A stretch of DNA of 64,000 nucleotides, taken from Rhinopithecus roxellana. Lineage: Eukaryota > Chordata > Mammalia > Primates > Cercopithecidae. The position numbers and the translations under genes are program-made. The notes beneath the pieces are model-generated. The model worked only from the letters and a program-made list of their open reading frames with translations. It did no database searches and was not told the origin of the DNA. Below, in pieces: positions 1 through 12,330 of this stretch. Where the stretch lies: assembly GCF_007565055.1 (NCBI RefSeq), contig NC_044554.1, positions 144,087,463-144,151,462 on the forward strand, in the 5' to 3' direction. Positions within the stretch are counted from its first letter, which is position 1, and every line of letters begins with the position of its first letter.

Positions 1-1750
1 GTTCAAAAGCAGATTAATTATTATATCTTTAGTCACCATCTGTAAACACATCTATATTGGTGAGCTCTCTCCTGCTGAGTTACCTTGAAATGCCCTGTGG
101 TGTTTTATTAGCTTCAATTCTGTGTTTATTACAGTTGGCTGGAGATTTTTCAATTTAGTTTATTGGCCACGGAAAGTCCAATCCTTCTGTGGAAACTACC
201 AGTCTCAGAGAGTGGGGGGTTTACTAGTGCTGGCTATCAATTTGCTCTAAACATTTTCCCTAAATCAGACTGTATTTATGTTTGGATTAAAGATAGTAGT
301 AGTTTGATTATAAGCTAAGGTTTTAAGCACCCTATATATTGTCTAAATTCAAGGAAGAGCAGTTGGGATTAAAATTAGTGATCTGCATGACAAACTATCT
401 TTCTAATCCAAGTTAGCTCCAGACAAAACTGTGAAGTACGTGAGCACAAGAGGATAAATGAATAGTTACTGATGCATGGGCATTTTAATATTATGTAATT
501 TTGGTTTTGCAGTGATGCTGTTAGGTTCCAAGTGACTCTCAGAGAATTTAAAGAACTTGCATAAGATCATTGAAAGAGCTGTGATATGAATCAATATTAG
601 TGTGACTTGTGAGTTTGTGCTTCTCTTCACCAGTGTCTAGACTGAAATATAGGGCACCTAGTAATATTTGAATTTTTATATTATCAACAAATACTTTTTT
701 AGCATAAATATGTCCCAAATATTGCTGTCCTAAATATTGTGTGGGCCATACATATATTACCAAATTATTCATTGCTTATCTGAAATTTATATTTAAGTGG
801 GTGTCACATTTTATTATTACTTGTGAAATTTGGAAACCTTAGTAGGGTCCCTTCCTCCTCTCTCCTTCTCTAGGCATTAAGTCTGTCCAGGAATCCTTTA
901 CCTGTTTCCCTACTCCCTCTGTGCTTCTGCCTTTGGCTTATTAACCCTGTTCTTTGCTTCTTTAGTTTGAGGTTTACCTGCTCAGGTAAACTTCAACAGT
1001 AACTGAGGACCTTATTCTCTCTGGTTTTCAAAGTGTCTAGTGACTATTCTAATAAAGTAATAGGATTAACCTGTTTATCAGAGCTAATGTCTTCAGTGAT
1101 TATATTTTTCAAGTTATGTATTTACCTAACACAGTCATGCTTTAATACAGGGTAACTCCAGAGGCCAAAATTTTTAGACCCTGTACAAAGAAAATGAAGA
1201 GTTTTAAGACCATTCTTTTAGTTATTCTGATAGGGCATTTTCCCCACAGAACTTGTTGGTGGCTTTATGTTTTTAATTTTATCTAAAATTTGATTATTAT
1301 GATTATTTAGATTTTTGTTTGCTTTTGATTCTTGTATACTAAACAACTTTTGAAGACAATTTTGGTGCATTTTAAAACATAAACTTTATAAAATACTTTT
1401 TAAAGAATTAGTAGATGATTGAGGGCTCTAATAATTCTTAAAATATATTTTCACTTAGTAAAAGGTAACACTTTTACAATACATTTTTTATTTCTTGAGT
1501 AACAAGAATACAGAGGGAAAAGTTACGGTTCTCAGTATCCAATCATTTAGCTATATACCAACATAGTAGCAGACCAGATGCTTCTCAGTGAAGCTAATCC
1601 AAGCCAGCACCTTATGTTCTCTGCCCAAACTCTGGGAAACTTGTATCTTTACCAAAAAATCTCAGAGACTGGCCTGGAAACCACTGGGTAAATGAGGAGG
1701 ATTGTTTTATTATCTAGTTACCTTAAGAACTTTAACTTGGACCTCAAACT
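1..1750. other. No recognised feature
   Basis: AT-rich sequence without recognisable repeats or genes. A CT-rich part at about 850-960 may be a decayed L2. Confidence 0.5.
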
Positions 1751-1799
1751 CTTTTCAGACCACTAAGCAGAAAGCGTGTGTTGTTAGCCGTAATGTGGC

Positions 1800-1935
1800 T
1801 GCAATAAGAATGATAGCATTGGGTCAGCTAACAGCACACTATGGATGACTGTGGCTCCTTTCATCTCTCTGAATCTTGGCTTTGTTGTCTGTAAAATCAA
1901 GCAGGGGTGGGATTGAATGATAGCTGAGGTCTTTA
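1800..1935 (+). mobile_element. MIR-like fragment
   Basis: tctctgaatcttggctttgt with gtctgtaaaatcaagcaggg resembles the MIR core; weak. Confidence 0.45.
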
Positions 1936-2267
1936 TTAGTTTGTTACTGGCTTCAACAGAGTTGGGAAGCCTCAAACCACATGAACCTTTCTCAGAACTG
2001 CTTTTCAGGACACCTTAGGGTATTTGAGTGTTGACAAGAACCATCTCAACTATGTGCAGATCCCTTGGAATAGAAGCAGTGGCTCTGGAAAGGCTGTTCC
2101 CCAAGGTCTCTGCAGTCAACCATGCACTTAGATTTGACTGCAGACAAAACAGATGTATTCAAAACATTGAATGGCATGTTCTACCTAAATGGTAGGAGTT
2201 AGGAAAGATAGCTTCTTATTGGGTCTTTGTGCCATGTCTCTTTATTCCTTATGATTAGTACAGCTGA

Positions 2268-2378
2268 ATCCTGCTTCTCTTTCCTTTTCCTTGTCTTCCT
2301 TCCTTCTCTTTCTGTCTCTCTTTTTTTCTCCCTCCCTCTCTCATTGCTCATTTTTTTTTTTCCTTTTCTTCCTTCCTT
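2268..2378 (+). repeat. Polypyrimidine tract
   Basis: Pyrimidine-rich stretch (ctttccttttccttgtcttcc through tttttttcctttt) with few purines and no clean unit. Confidence 0.85.
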
Positions 2379-2564
2379 GCCACTCTAACAGTCTGAGAAC
2401 AGGACTTTTAGGAGCTAGTTTTCCAGAAATGATATAGTTACATTGCCTTACCTGGATTTCCAGAGCTCATTTATCCTCATGTGCTTTTTAGCAAGAGAGA
2501 AAACGTAACATAAGCCCCCAATCCTTTCAAATACGTTAAAGAGAACAATGCTGTAATCGAAGCA

Positions 2565-2700
2565 AGGAGACTGGGATTTGACTCCGGTGTCTTCCTCTTA
2601 CCTACTATTTGTATGGCTATTGATGAAGTCACTGAATACATTTCATTATATCTAAAATGTGAGTATAATCCTTACTGAACTCTTAGGATTTCATTAACAC
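2565..2700 (+). mobile_element. MIR fragment
   Basis: tggctattgatgaagtcact and tatctaaaatgtgagtataa keep the sense MIR order with many changes. Confidence 0.55.
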
Positions 2701-3118
2701 TGAAATTCTATTGGAAAACTGTTTTTAAACTGATATACCATGGAAATTATTTTTTCATGTGCCTAGGTAGGTTTGTTTTCTTTCTTCTGTCTGTAATTCC
2801 AGAGTTGTTATAATGTGTCTTTCTCTCATGCTACACTAAATTCATTGAGGGACCTTGTTTTATTCACCTTTTAAGTTTTAATAAGCCTACAGAACTTATA
2901 AAATGAGTCAGCATTTAGTAGGATCTTATGTGTACTAATGTGTCTGAAGGCATGTACACATAAATTTAACTAATTTTTATTTGACTTATGATTCTGTCCA
3001 GTTTTTAAACAATATTAAAACCTGAGGAAAGCAGAATATTTAACTTTGTTATTATAGTTGATTAAATACTTTACTATCTTTTTGCATATTCAGTTATCTG
3101 TAGCTTGTGCAGTCTTGT

Positions 3119-3345
3119 TTGGCACTCACTCATTCATTCTTAATCCATTCATCTATCCAACCAATAGTTACTTTCCCTATTAACTGTCCACTGAATTGTG
3201 CTAGGCACAAAACAGATATAAACTCTGACATCATGAAGCTTATATTCAATGGAGGAGAAGGCAATGAAATAAGAAAACACAAATGAAAATGTAATGGCAA
3301 AGTGATACAAGTGTTAAGGAGATCATCCGGTTTCAAGTGAATGAG
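3119..3345 (-). mobile_element. L2 3' end
   Basis: Reverse complement of the L2 3' end: cactcattcattcttaatcc, tgtgctaggcacaaaacaga and catgaagcttatattcaatg. Confidence 0.75.
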
Positions 3346-3518
3346 AATAACGGTGTCACCCACTCTATAAAGGATATATTTAAATTCTTTGAGGAAGTGG
3401 CATTTAAGCTAAGAGAGATCTACTCTTGAGGATGATTAGTTCTTGGCTAGACAAAACCAAACCAAACCAAAACAACACAACGGATGAAGAGTGGATCAGA
3501 CATATTACATGGTACATA

Positions 3519-3706
3519 CAGATGGAGTATCCCTTATCCAAAATTCTGGGAACCTAATTCTTGAACAGCCCTAATTTGAAATCCAGAATCCACAATCCAG
3601 AATGCTCCAATGAGCATTTCCTTTGAGCATCATGTTGGTGCTCAAAACATTTCAGATTTTGGAGCATTTTGGATTTCAGATTTTCAGATCAGTAATGCTC
3701 AACCTG
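3519..3706. mobile_element. Tigger-type MITE (188 bp) with TA flanks
   Basis: Terminal inverted repeats: cagatggagtatcccttatc at the left and the complement ending ctcaacctg at the right. TA dinucleotides stand on both sides (3517-3518, 3707-3708), the target duplication of Tc1/mariner elements. Non-coding; related to 54267-54938. Confidence 0.8.
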
Positions 3707-3902
3707 TATAAAGACCCTGAGGTAGGAAAGAGCCATGTGGACTCAAAGAATTGGAAGGTAAGCATGAGGAGTAGTGGCGTGAGAGACAGCGATGCTGTTC
3801 ATAGTGCCCAATTCCCCGAATGTTTTATTCCCTTACTAAATTACTCCGTTGTAGTTGCTTTTTTTGGTGTTTCATTTTTCAACATCCTCATATGCCTCCT
3901 TT

Positions 3903-4185
3903 CTTGGTAACAGCTTTATTGAGATATAATTTACATATCATACAGTTCAACCATTTAAAGCATACAATTCAGTGGTCGTTAGTACATTCACAGAGTTGTG
4001 CACCCATCACTGCAATCAATTTTAGAACAACTTCATCACTATTCTCTGTAGCTGTCACCCCTGAATCCCTCCATCCCCGATGCCCTAGGAAACCACTAAT
4101 GTACTTTTTCCCCATTTATCTATTTTGGATATTTCATATACATGGAATTATATAATTTGTGATCTTTTGTGTCATGCCTCTTTTA
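3903..4185 (-). mobile_element. Old L1M 3' fragment
   Basis: Antisense to an old mammalian L1: ggtaacagctttattgagat, then accatttaaagcatacaatt, acagagttgtgcacccatca and the block ending near ttttgtgtcatgcctctttt all follow the L1M 3' end pattern with many substitutions. No target-site duplication found. Confidence 0.75.
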
Positions 4186-4300
4186 ACAATTTTCTGTTGT
4201 TGCATGTTCATCTGCTTCCCATCTTTGCTCCCAAGTTACTGTAATTACGGACTTTTTCTTGCTTTCGGTGTGCTGCCTTGTTCCAGTGATGTTTCCCTAC
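4177..4300 (+). repeat. Unidentified direct repeat, copy 1
   Basis: About 120 bases (gcctctttt ... gcatgttcat ... gctcccaagt ... ctttttcttgc ... agtgatgtt) recur at 5477-5596 in the same orientation with many differences. Roughly three quarters of bases match by eye. I do not recognise the family. It abuts the L1M fragment. Confidence 0.6.
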
Positions 4301-5476
4301 ACTATTAGCAATGTTCAAACTTCAAAGAGTTTCCATATTGCTAAATGAAGTCATAAAATTTATATTAATGAAAAGTTGTCTTTCTAGTTTCTTCTTATTC
4401 AGCATTTAGAAGTCTTTACAAATCACCAGTTGGTCATTTTTCTGTTACTCAAATTTGTGCTCTTTCACCAAAAAGAATTAGGAATCCAAATGAGATTTTG
4501 TACTATAATAGACAAATTGCACAAAGCTTCCATCCACCTCTAAATAAAAGGAAAACTTGGACAGCATACATTTTGACATTTTAGATGGTATGTGTAAAGA
4601 ACACATACTTACCCAAATCTATTCCAGTGATTTTTTTAAAAGGTGAACTCTCTGCTTTGAAAATAGAACAGTGATATTTCAGTGCCCAATATTTATTAGT
4701 ATGAACCTAACAAATATTGATTGATTGATAACTAATAGCAAAATTTGGTTGCTGGGTAGATATCTGCAGTCTGCTGAAAATCAAAATGTTGTGGTTAAAT
4801 AACTAGTTTAGTAGCACTAATCAGAATTCGTTGGTTTCTTGGGAAATTAGGAGGTTGCTTCTTTCCTACCAAAGAAAATGAATTAAGAAGTATTAATAAT
4901 CTTCATTTGTTTTTGGCTAAACAACTTGTTGGAAGCAGTAAGGGGTAAAGTATATACATACTATTAAACTGTCTTCTGAAATAAATTGTAGAGGGCATTT
5001 TTTGAAGGCAGAAAAGGAAGAGTCGGCGTGTTTCCTGAGCCAAAGCTTTGGTCATTGTCACTACTCCCTTTTAAGCAAAGAACGGAAACTCTGATGTTAT
5101 AAACAAGAGAGAAGGGTGAAGGTGAGGCGGTGAGAGCCTCAGTGCTGGCAAAGGGCTTTAGACCCACACCCCCTCATGGAGAGCAGGTCTAGTCAGGCAG
5201 TCGTGTTCACGCATCTTTGGTCTTTGCACTCTGAGCAATACAAAATTTAAGAATTATGGTTGGAATGATGGATAATTGGGAGTCAAAATTTAAGACACCT
5301 TCTTCCCCAATATGTTTTAGGCAAAGAAGAGGTTGACGCCAAGTATTTAAGAGCTATTTTAGCTAATAGCAACAGATAGATTATGGAGAATCACTGCTTG
5401 TTCTGTGGGCCAGGTGGTAATTACAGACTTAGAGATATAAGAGTTGAATGTGTTCCATTCTCTAACACCTTCACAC

Positions 5477-5596
5477 GCCTCTTTTTGAAATTCTCTATTG
5501 CATGTTCATTTACTTCCCTCCTTTTGCTCCCAAGTCACAGCAATTAAGGGCTTTTTCTTGCCTTCACTGTGCCAGTGTGTCCCAGTGATGTTAGTT
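5477..5596 (+). repeat. Unidentified direct repeat, copy 2
   Basis: Partner of 4177-4300; shared blocks in order are ttgcatgttcat, gctcccaagt, ctttttcttgc and cagtgatgtt. Either an old interspersed repeat or an ancient local duplication. Confidence 0.6.
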
Positions 5597-5782
5597 CTCT
5601 TTTCTTCAGACAATTAGTAGCTTCCAAAATCCATGATGATCTCCAAATTAGTAACTACATAAATCAAATGGAACTACATTCAAGGTGTTTAGAAACTCTC
5701 ATAAGATTGTAATAATATGAAGAATAATAGGTAAAATATTTTGTCATATCTGAATATATTCAAAAGTTGTGATTGAAGTTTT

Positions 5783-5970
5783 TTTTTTTCTTTTTTCTTT
5801 TGTTTGTTTGTTTTTAAGAGACAGGGCCTTTGTCTCACTCTGTTGCCCAGGTTAAAGTGCAGCGGGTGATCATAGCTTATTGCAGCCTCGAACTTCTGGG
5901 CTCAAGCGATCTTCCTGCCTCAGCCTTCTGAGTAGCTGAAACCATAGGCACATACTACCACATCTGGCTT
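5783..5970 (-). mobile_element. Alu left monomer (FLAM-like)
   Basis: Antisense, a single Alu left arm with T-rich leader (5783-5815) and no right monomer. Flanked by a duplication tgattgaagtttt (5770-5782 and 5971-5983), so it inserted as a monomer and was not cut down later. Confidence 0.85.
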
Positions 5971-5989
5971 TGATTGAAGTTTTTAGCCT

Positions 5990-8465
5990 CCTTTTTGTGG
6001 GACCCCAAAACATTCCTTTCTGCATTAAGTGGAATAAGTTAATAATTTTCAAAAAGACAGCATGTTCCTTCAAGTAAGTTTATTCAGAAAATGGCCTACA
6101 ATCATTAAAAGACCTTAACTGAGTTCTTTGGACCTGTGAGGCCTTAGTTTTATTATCAGTAAAATAAAGAGTTTGGCCTAGATTGGCTTTCAGTAAGGTG
6201 ATTGGTGCAAGACCTTTTCAAGTGATATTGTTTCTTTATATCAGAATCCCAATGTGCCCTGCTCCCCCTTCCCTAAATAAAGTGACTTTATTTTTTATTT
6301 GATTTTACTTTTGTATACCACCCTAAGGTTAACAGTCTTTTAAATAACTCTCAGAATTAAATCAACTGGCTATGAACTTTGGGCCCTGGCCTAACTGAGT
6401 CCTCTGGTCTTTAATGTAGCTGAAACTGCTCACCATGGAAACAGCTGATAGCAGTGGTCTGTTTGTCAAGGAAAGCCAATCTTGATTCCGACTTCTCCCC
6501 ACCCTCTCAGCTCACCATCCTTAGCTTCTGTCACAAATTGCACTGGAAAATACATTGGAAAAACACAAAAACACAGAAATATGAACTCTGGCTCAAAATA
6601 GAACAAATTCCACAAAAATTGCCCATGGCATATCAGTAAAATACAAGATTAATCACAAAAAATAATTATAGTCTTTGGACATATCAGAATCTCATAATAT
6701 ATTTAGAGCTGTTCATTCCTCTTATCACCCTCTTAAGAAAAAAAAATCCACTGAGCATTTAGTTAAGCAGTGGTGATATTCTAGATGACATGTGAGAAGA
6801 CTTGTCAAATATCCATGACTTGAAACTAAAAACAGCATGACTTCTTGTCATTTTAGGGAGACTTAGGAGCTAAGTCTGGTAGCTTTGGCATCAGCCTATT
6901 TTTAGCAGTGTGTGATGTCTGTTTTTCCTGGTTATTATCCCTGGGCTCAATTTTGCAATTATAGGATGCACATGTTATTCAGCAGATATGAACGTTTTCA
7001 CTTAGTAAACTGTATACGTGAACACCTTTTTAAATGGCTTAATGGGCTCGAGTTTTGTTGGTTGTTTTGCATTTAAAATGACACTTGAGACAGATAACGA
7101 AAAGCATAAAATGGAAAAGTGATTATTGTAGAAAAATGGGAAAGCAACATGTTTCTGTAAATGATTTCGTGTCGCTTGCTCAGAGAAACACCATTTGACT
7201 ATTGGGAGTTGCTATGGGAAGCATGCAACATTTCTATGGCGTTACATTTTACTTTCTTATTTGCTTGCTTGCAGTTATTCTTTAAAAATATCTATATCCA
7301 TATATCTGTGTGTGAATACACACGCACGCTCGCGCGCGCGCACACACATCTCTAGCCTTTCATCCATCTATTTATTTATTTTTTTTATGTGTCTGAGCAC
7401 CGCTTCTTAGGCAGGGTCAACACAGTAAAACTCAGCTTTGATTATAATGTTCACCCTCCTGGAATTGGTCCATTACAACCATTGTGTGAATAACCTTGTG
7501 GAAGTTTCCTGTAAATGTGCTGGCTCCTTGGCACCATAGTGTTCACAGCGTTCATGCTGTGGGACTGCTTTAAAGTTCAACTCTCCTTAGCAAGAGCCTT
7601 GGTATTTCAGAGACTAAATTATCTTGGGGCTGAGTAATGCCAAGTAGACCTGCTTTATTCCTAATTCTACTGGATAGCATATTATTTTTTATTAATGTCA
7701 TGGTATATATTAATTAAGTATTATTAAAGTACTGCTAGGGAAAGAAATGAGCTGTTGGGTGACCATATAAATTCCTCTATAAGTCTGATAGATCAAGATC
7801 AATGGAGTTAGTGCTTAATTTCTACCATTAGCTGTACTTATACCTGTCATTATCAAAATTCATGGATTGAATATACATAGTTTAGCAGTTCTCATGCATG
7901 ACTCTATTTGAAGCAGTAGAAACTGCATATGAATTTTTAAAGGCAGAAATTAGTTACAAGGACTGCATAAAAGGAAAAAAGAAGAGGATCAGTTGTAAGT
8001 TATGAACATAGTGAACAACATTATTGCTCATTCTTAAGCACTAGGTGTGATTCTAAATCAGCTTTCTGCTTCTAGTTCTCACCCTCATCTCCATGCCCAT
8101 TCTTACCCTCACCCAAATAATATTTGACTGATACCAGAAATACTCTTCTCTCTTTATTTGCTACTTTAGGGAATTCAGAGGGAATTCTTTTCATCCAGGA
8201 AAAAGAAAATCAGGCCAGTTTTGAGGAACTAAAAATAAAGCTATGCAAAATTGTTTTCAAAGTGGAATTCATTGGCATTTGTTTTTATGCATGACAATCC
8301 CTTAGAATATAGCATTGAATCAAACTATGATTCTGACTTCAATGATTTTTGTAGTCAGTTTACGAATATTGGCTATAGATTTTCTTATATGTAGTTGTAT
8401 CGAAACAGATCTAATTTAAATCCCTGAAGCATAATAGCAATAGTAGTAATGGTAGTGATACAGTG
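5990..8465. other. Mostly unassigned sequence
   Basis: AT-rich and unrecognised except the alternating tract at 7318-7349 and a weak MIR-like core near 6120-6180. Frames of 60-70 codons are at chance level. Confidence 0.5.
7318..7349. repeat. Alternating CA/CG tract
   Basis: acacacgcacgctcgcgcgcgcgcacacac: alternating purine-pyrimidine with a pure CG core, a Z-DNA-prone sequence and locally the densest CpG cluster. Confidence 0.9.
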
Positions 8466-8469
8466 AGTT

Positions 8470-8595
8470 CATCAAATGTGACAGACTGTGATAAATTATT
8501 TTACATCTGTTTTCTCCTTAAATTCTCACCACTACCTTTTCAAGTGGATAGTATTCACCCCATTTAAAATGTAATGAGGTAGGACATGTCTTACT
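8470..8595 (-). mobile_element. MIR fragment
   Basis: ttattttacatctgttttct with ccttaaattctcaccactac resembles the antisense MIR; decayed. Confidence 0.55.
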
Positions 8596-8891
8596 ATTTT
8601 GACAAAAATACAAAATCCTCTTAGGAAGATAATTGTGTTTGCAAAAATTTCTTTGTAAGGGTTCTGGGGCGACCATGAGCCCTGATCTATTAATACTTAT
8701 GTGCCTCCCTCTCTCTCTCTCCTTGCAAGGACATATTCTCCTGGTGCCAAGACATCAGAGTGAGATCTGGATCGCAAATGGTGTAAGAAGGGTTTAGAAC
8801 TCCTGGTTTTAGGAGATGGAGGGAGTGTGGAATAGAGATGAGAGGGAGAGAAAGAAATGGAGCCAAATAGCAAGATGGTGGAAAGCTTTGG

Positions 8892-8976
8892 GGAGAGAGA
8901 CAGAGAGAGAGAGGTGTGTGTGTGTGTGTGTATGTGTGTGTGTCTGTGTGTGCGCATGCACATGCACATGCACATT
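8892..8976 (+). repeat. Compound (GA)n (GT)n (GCACAT)n microsatellite
   Basis: GA-rich run to 8912, GT-rich run to about 8951, then gcatgcacatgcacatgcac. ORFs over this tract on both strands are artefacts. Confidence 0.92.
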
Positions 8977-9159
8977 TGGTTATTTGGGTTTTGGCTCAAG
9001 TGGATACAGTGCTGGAGAGAGCCCAAGAAGCAGAGCGGGACAGGCTGCAACCTTTCTAGGAACAGCAAAAGAGGTGCAATTACTTTGGACATGCACCAGC
9101 CAAAAAATTAGGGGCTCAAGTCTATTTCATTAAGAATCTAGTTTGGCAGGGAAATGCCC

Positions 9160-9300
9160 AGGGACATCGCTCACATCACAGTTTAAGAAATTGAGAAAAA
9201 TGCTCTCCCGAAGTCATTCAGTTAATCAGGGGCAAGGATGGAATGCAAAGCCAAGTCTCTCAATTCAGAATACTGGATTCTCTTTCTTATACCTTCCTGG
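9160..9300 (-). mobile_element. MIR fragment
   Basis: agtttaagaaattgagaaaa and cagttaatcaggggcaagga fit the antisense MIR core end. Confidence 0.55.
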
Positions 9301-9540
9301 CACTCTAGAATAATGATTCTAGCATGAGACATGGTAGAATCTCTACAAATAAATGTTATGATTATGTTTATGCTTACTAGCAGTTCTAGTAATCTTCCAT
9401 TTGTTAACTTGGTAATCAGGTAATCAGATGTGTTAAAATTTTCTTTTAAATGATTCACTTTAGACAGTGGAAAGTATGCTTAAGAATATTAAATATTTAA
9501 GTTTATTGGGTATCATCATCATATCATTATAATCTGGACT

Positions 9541-9857
9541 TTTTAATTTTTTTTATTTATTTTTATTTTTTTATTGAGACAGGCTCTTGCTCTGTCACCC
9601 AGGCTGCAGTGCAGTGGCACAATCTTGGCTCACTGCAGCCTTGACCTCCCGGGCTCAAGCCATCCTCCTGCCTCAGCCTTTCAAGTAGCTGGTACTACAG
9701 GCATGTGTCACCATGCCTGGCTAATTTTTATTATTTTTTGTAGAGATGAGGTTTTGCCTTGTTGCCCAGGATGGTCTGGAATTCCTGAGCTCACCAATCC
9801 TCCTGCCTTGGCCTCCCAAAGTGCTGGGATTACAGGTGTGAGCCACTGTGCCTGGCC
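9541..9857 (-). mobile_element. Alu, old (J/S type), full length
   Basis: Antisense dimeric Alu: T-rich strand, then gagacaggctcttgctctgt, the second-monomer junction near tttgtagagatgaggttttg, ending at gagccactgtgcctggccc. Open frames here are Alu sequence, not genes. Confidence 0.93.
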
Positions 9858-10028
9858 CTGTACTTCTTATGACACTTTATTTTATCCCGTGGCACCAAGT
9901 AATTATGATACTTTACTTATAATCTATACACACTATGTTTGCTATTCTTTTTTTTCCCTGAGAGTCAGGGAAAAGTAAAGTGGCAAGTTTTACAGACTGT
10001 TTTGTAACATGTTGGACTGTGTGAGACA

Positions 10029-10488
10029 TGTCTAGTAGGCTGAATAATAGCACCCCATAAAATATCCACCTTCTAATCCTTGGAATCTGTGAATGTTACC
10101 TCATATGGCAAAAAAGGATTTTGCAAATATGGTTAAGGCAGGGAGATAACTCTGATTATTCTATGTTGTCCAGGTGGGCCCTAAATGCAGTCACATGTAT
10201 CTTATAAAGAGAGAGACAGAGTATTTAATACATACAGAAGGGAAGAAGGCAATACAGTCATGAAAGCAAAGACTGGAGTGATACAGCCTCGGGAAGTTAG
10301 AAGCTTCAAGGAATGAATTATCTCCTAGAGCCTCTGGGGGAGGACAGCCCCGCCAATACCTTGATTTTGGCCCGGGAAAACTGATGTGGGACTTCTGTCC
10401 TCCAGAACTGTGAGAGCATGCATTCTATTGTTCTGTGGCACAACGTTTGTGGTCATTTGTTATGGCAGCCACAAGAAACGAATACAAC
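10029..10488 (+). mobile_element. MLT1-like MaLR LTR (solitary)
   Basis: Sense-orientation LTR of the same family as those at 18.6 and 51.2 kb: ggctgaataatagcacccca near the start, ctccagaactgtgagagcat and gtcatttgttatggcagcca near the end. Diverged, with no internal region nearby; clear flanking duplication not found. Confidence 0.7.
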
Positions 10489-11169
10489 ACTGTGGAGAAG
10501 CCCATAAGCAACCTCAGTCCAGGATGAAAGCCATGGCTAGATGTAGGTGTTTTCCCCCAAAGCCAGGGTACTCATTACTCAAGTAAAATTCATATCTTCC
10601 CAAAATGAAATCTGCAAACATCCCAGGGCCCTTCTACCTGGGAAAGGAGCCTCTGATGGGAAAAGAGTGACAGCATATTAGTCTACTGCTTGGGGAATTT
10701 TTGGCAACAGGGATATGGCCTCCATCCCATGGGAGACAGAACTGGCAAAAGAAGAAATTGTGGATATTGTTGTATTTTTTAAAGATGGAAAGTCTGCATA
10801 AAAGTTGTTTTACAGGGTTTTCTTTTTGAACCCACAAAAATAAGAAAAAAAATACTGTCTTCCACAGAACTTTAAAAAAATCACTCTTAGACTACATCCA
10901 GATTGTATCCCATCTCTTATTATTTTACTTCAAATAAGCAAAATTAGGAAATTATCAATACTTTGTATTATGTAGGAAAAACTGTTATACATTATGCTTA
11001 GGCTATTGATTAGTGAATATTTTCTTTTATTCAGCTGTGCAATTACTATATCCATCTAATTATGGTAACAGATTTTTAAAATAAGTTATTGGTTGGTATG
11101 CAATATTTGAAAGAATAAAATTAACCTTTTCCTTCCATTATCAAGGATTTTAACTTACATGACTGTCAT

Positions 11170-11266
11170 TGAACATACATATATATAGAATACACACATA
11201 CACTGAATATATGTGTATGTATTTTGTGTATTTATATGTTGTGAATATATGTGTATATATTTTGTT
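11170..11266 (+). repeat. AT-rich TATATG/TGTA tract
   Basis: Degenerate tatatgtgta units, with gaatatatgtgtat occurring twice about 38 bases apart. Confidence 0.8.
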
Positions 11267-12287
11267 TTTTATTTAAAGTTCTTTAGTAATAAATATCACC
11301 TTAAAAATAAAGCAATTTCTCTGACGCAGCCTTTAATTTGGAGGTCACTCATATTTTTAATGGGAAGCTAAACTTTAATTTTTTTTTTTAAAGAGAGTGT
11401 CTACAATAGAATTTGACTTCCAGTGCGTTCATAAAGCTAAAATGCTCAATGAGCAGCATTTTTATTTAGGATAAACTAGCCTCTATGAAAACAAGCATCT
11501 TCAGCTGGTGCGAAGTTGTGTGCCCTGATTAGCAAGCAAGCCACACTAGACTTTAAGCATTTTAAAATTGAACTGAGGGCCCTGCTGAAGCACAGGTTCT
11601 ATTGTTCTGTAATGAGTATTTTGCAGAGTCCTTTCAAAAGTAAACTGTATTGTTCCCTTGCTAGTTTCAGTACATCTGAGTGAGGTGATTATGTTCCTTA
11701 AAAAGCACTTTCAGGACTGCAGAAAAATTATCTACTTTAAAAAACATTTTTTTCCCTTTATCTGGTGATAAATTTTAAAACCTTGAACATTTCATGAGCA
11801 TCCTGGCAAGAGGTTTAAAATTATCTGAAAATCCTGCCTTTGATCCAAGGTGCAGAGAGTCTAAAAACCCATCAGAGCCTATAGGCAGGGCTCTGCTGCC
11901 TGAGCTGCTGCTTGAGCAGGAAATTTTGCATAGTAAATACTTTAAAACTTTGGTATTCAGAGAGCAATATTAAATCTAGGTGAGGACTAACATCTCTGAA
12001 TAGAGCAAAATTTCACGATGCCAGGGTACTTGTATAGATATTGACAGCCTAGTTTTTCAAATAAAATTTTAAACTGCTGGGGCACTTGGAGCCCATTTGT
12101 ATTTTTCTGATGCAATGTCCATGGGGCTCTCAGAATAGTGGGGGCACGGGTGGGTTTGGAGCTCTTTTTACTTTAACCTCTTTTCCTTTCCACATGTCTG
12201 TTATTCTTAGTAACTTGTATCATTTCCATATTACCAAGTTGAAACAGCCACAATCTTGGTCCTGCTGTCAATACATTTATTGAATTA

Positions 12288-12330
12288 TTTATCATTTTAT
12301 TTATTTATTTCAATAAATAATATCTTAGAG
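12288..12330 (+). repeat. (TTTA)n tract with inverted end
   Basis: attttatttatttatttcaa followed by taaataat; short, no attached element. Confidence 0.75.

Noticed and set aside
8697..9133. Overlapping frames on both strands around the GA/GT tract
   Set aside because: Low-complexity dinucleotide sequence keeps all frames open; no gene features.
9574..9978. 134-codon + strand frame
   Set aside because: It is translated antisense Alu for most of its length.
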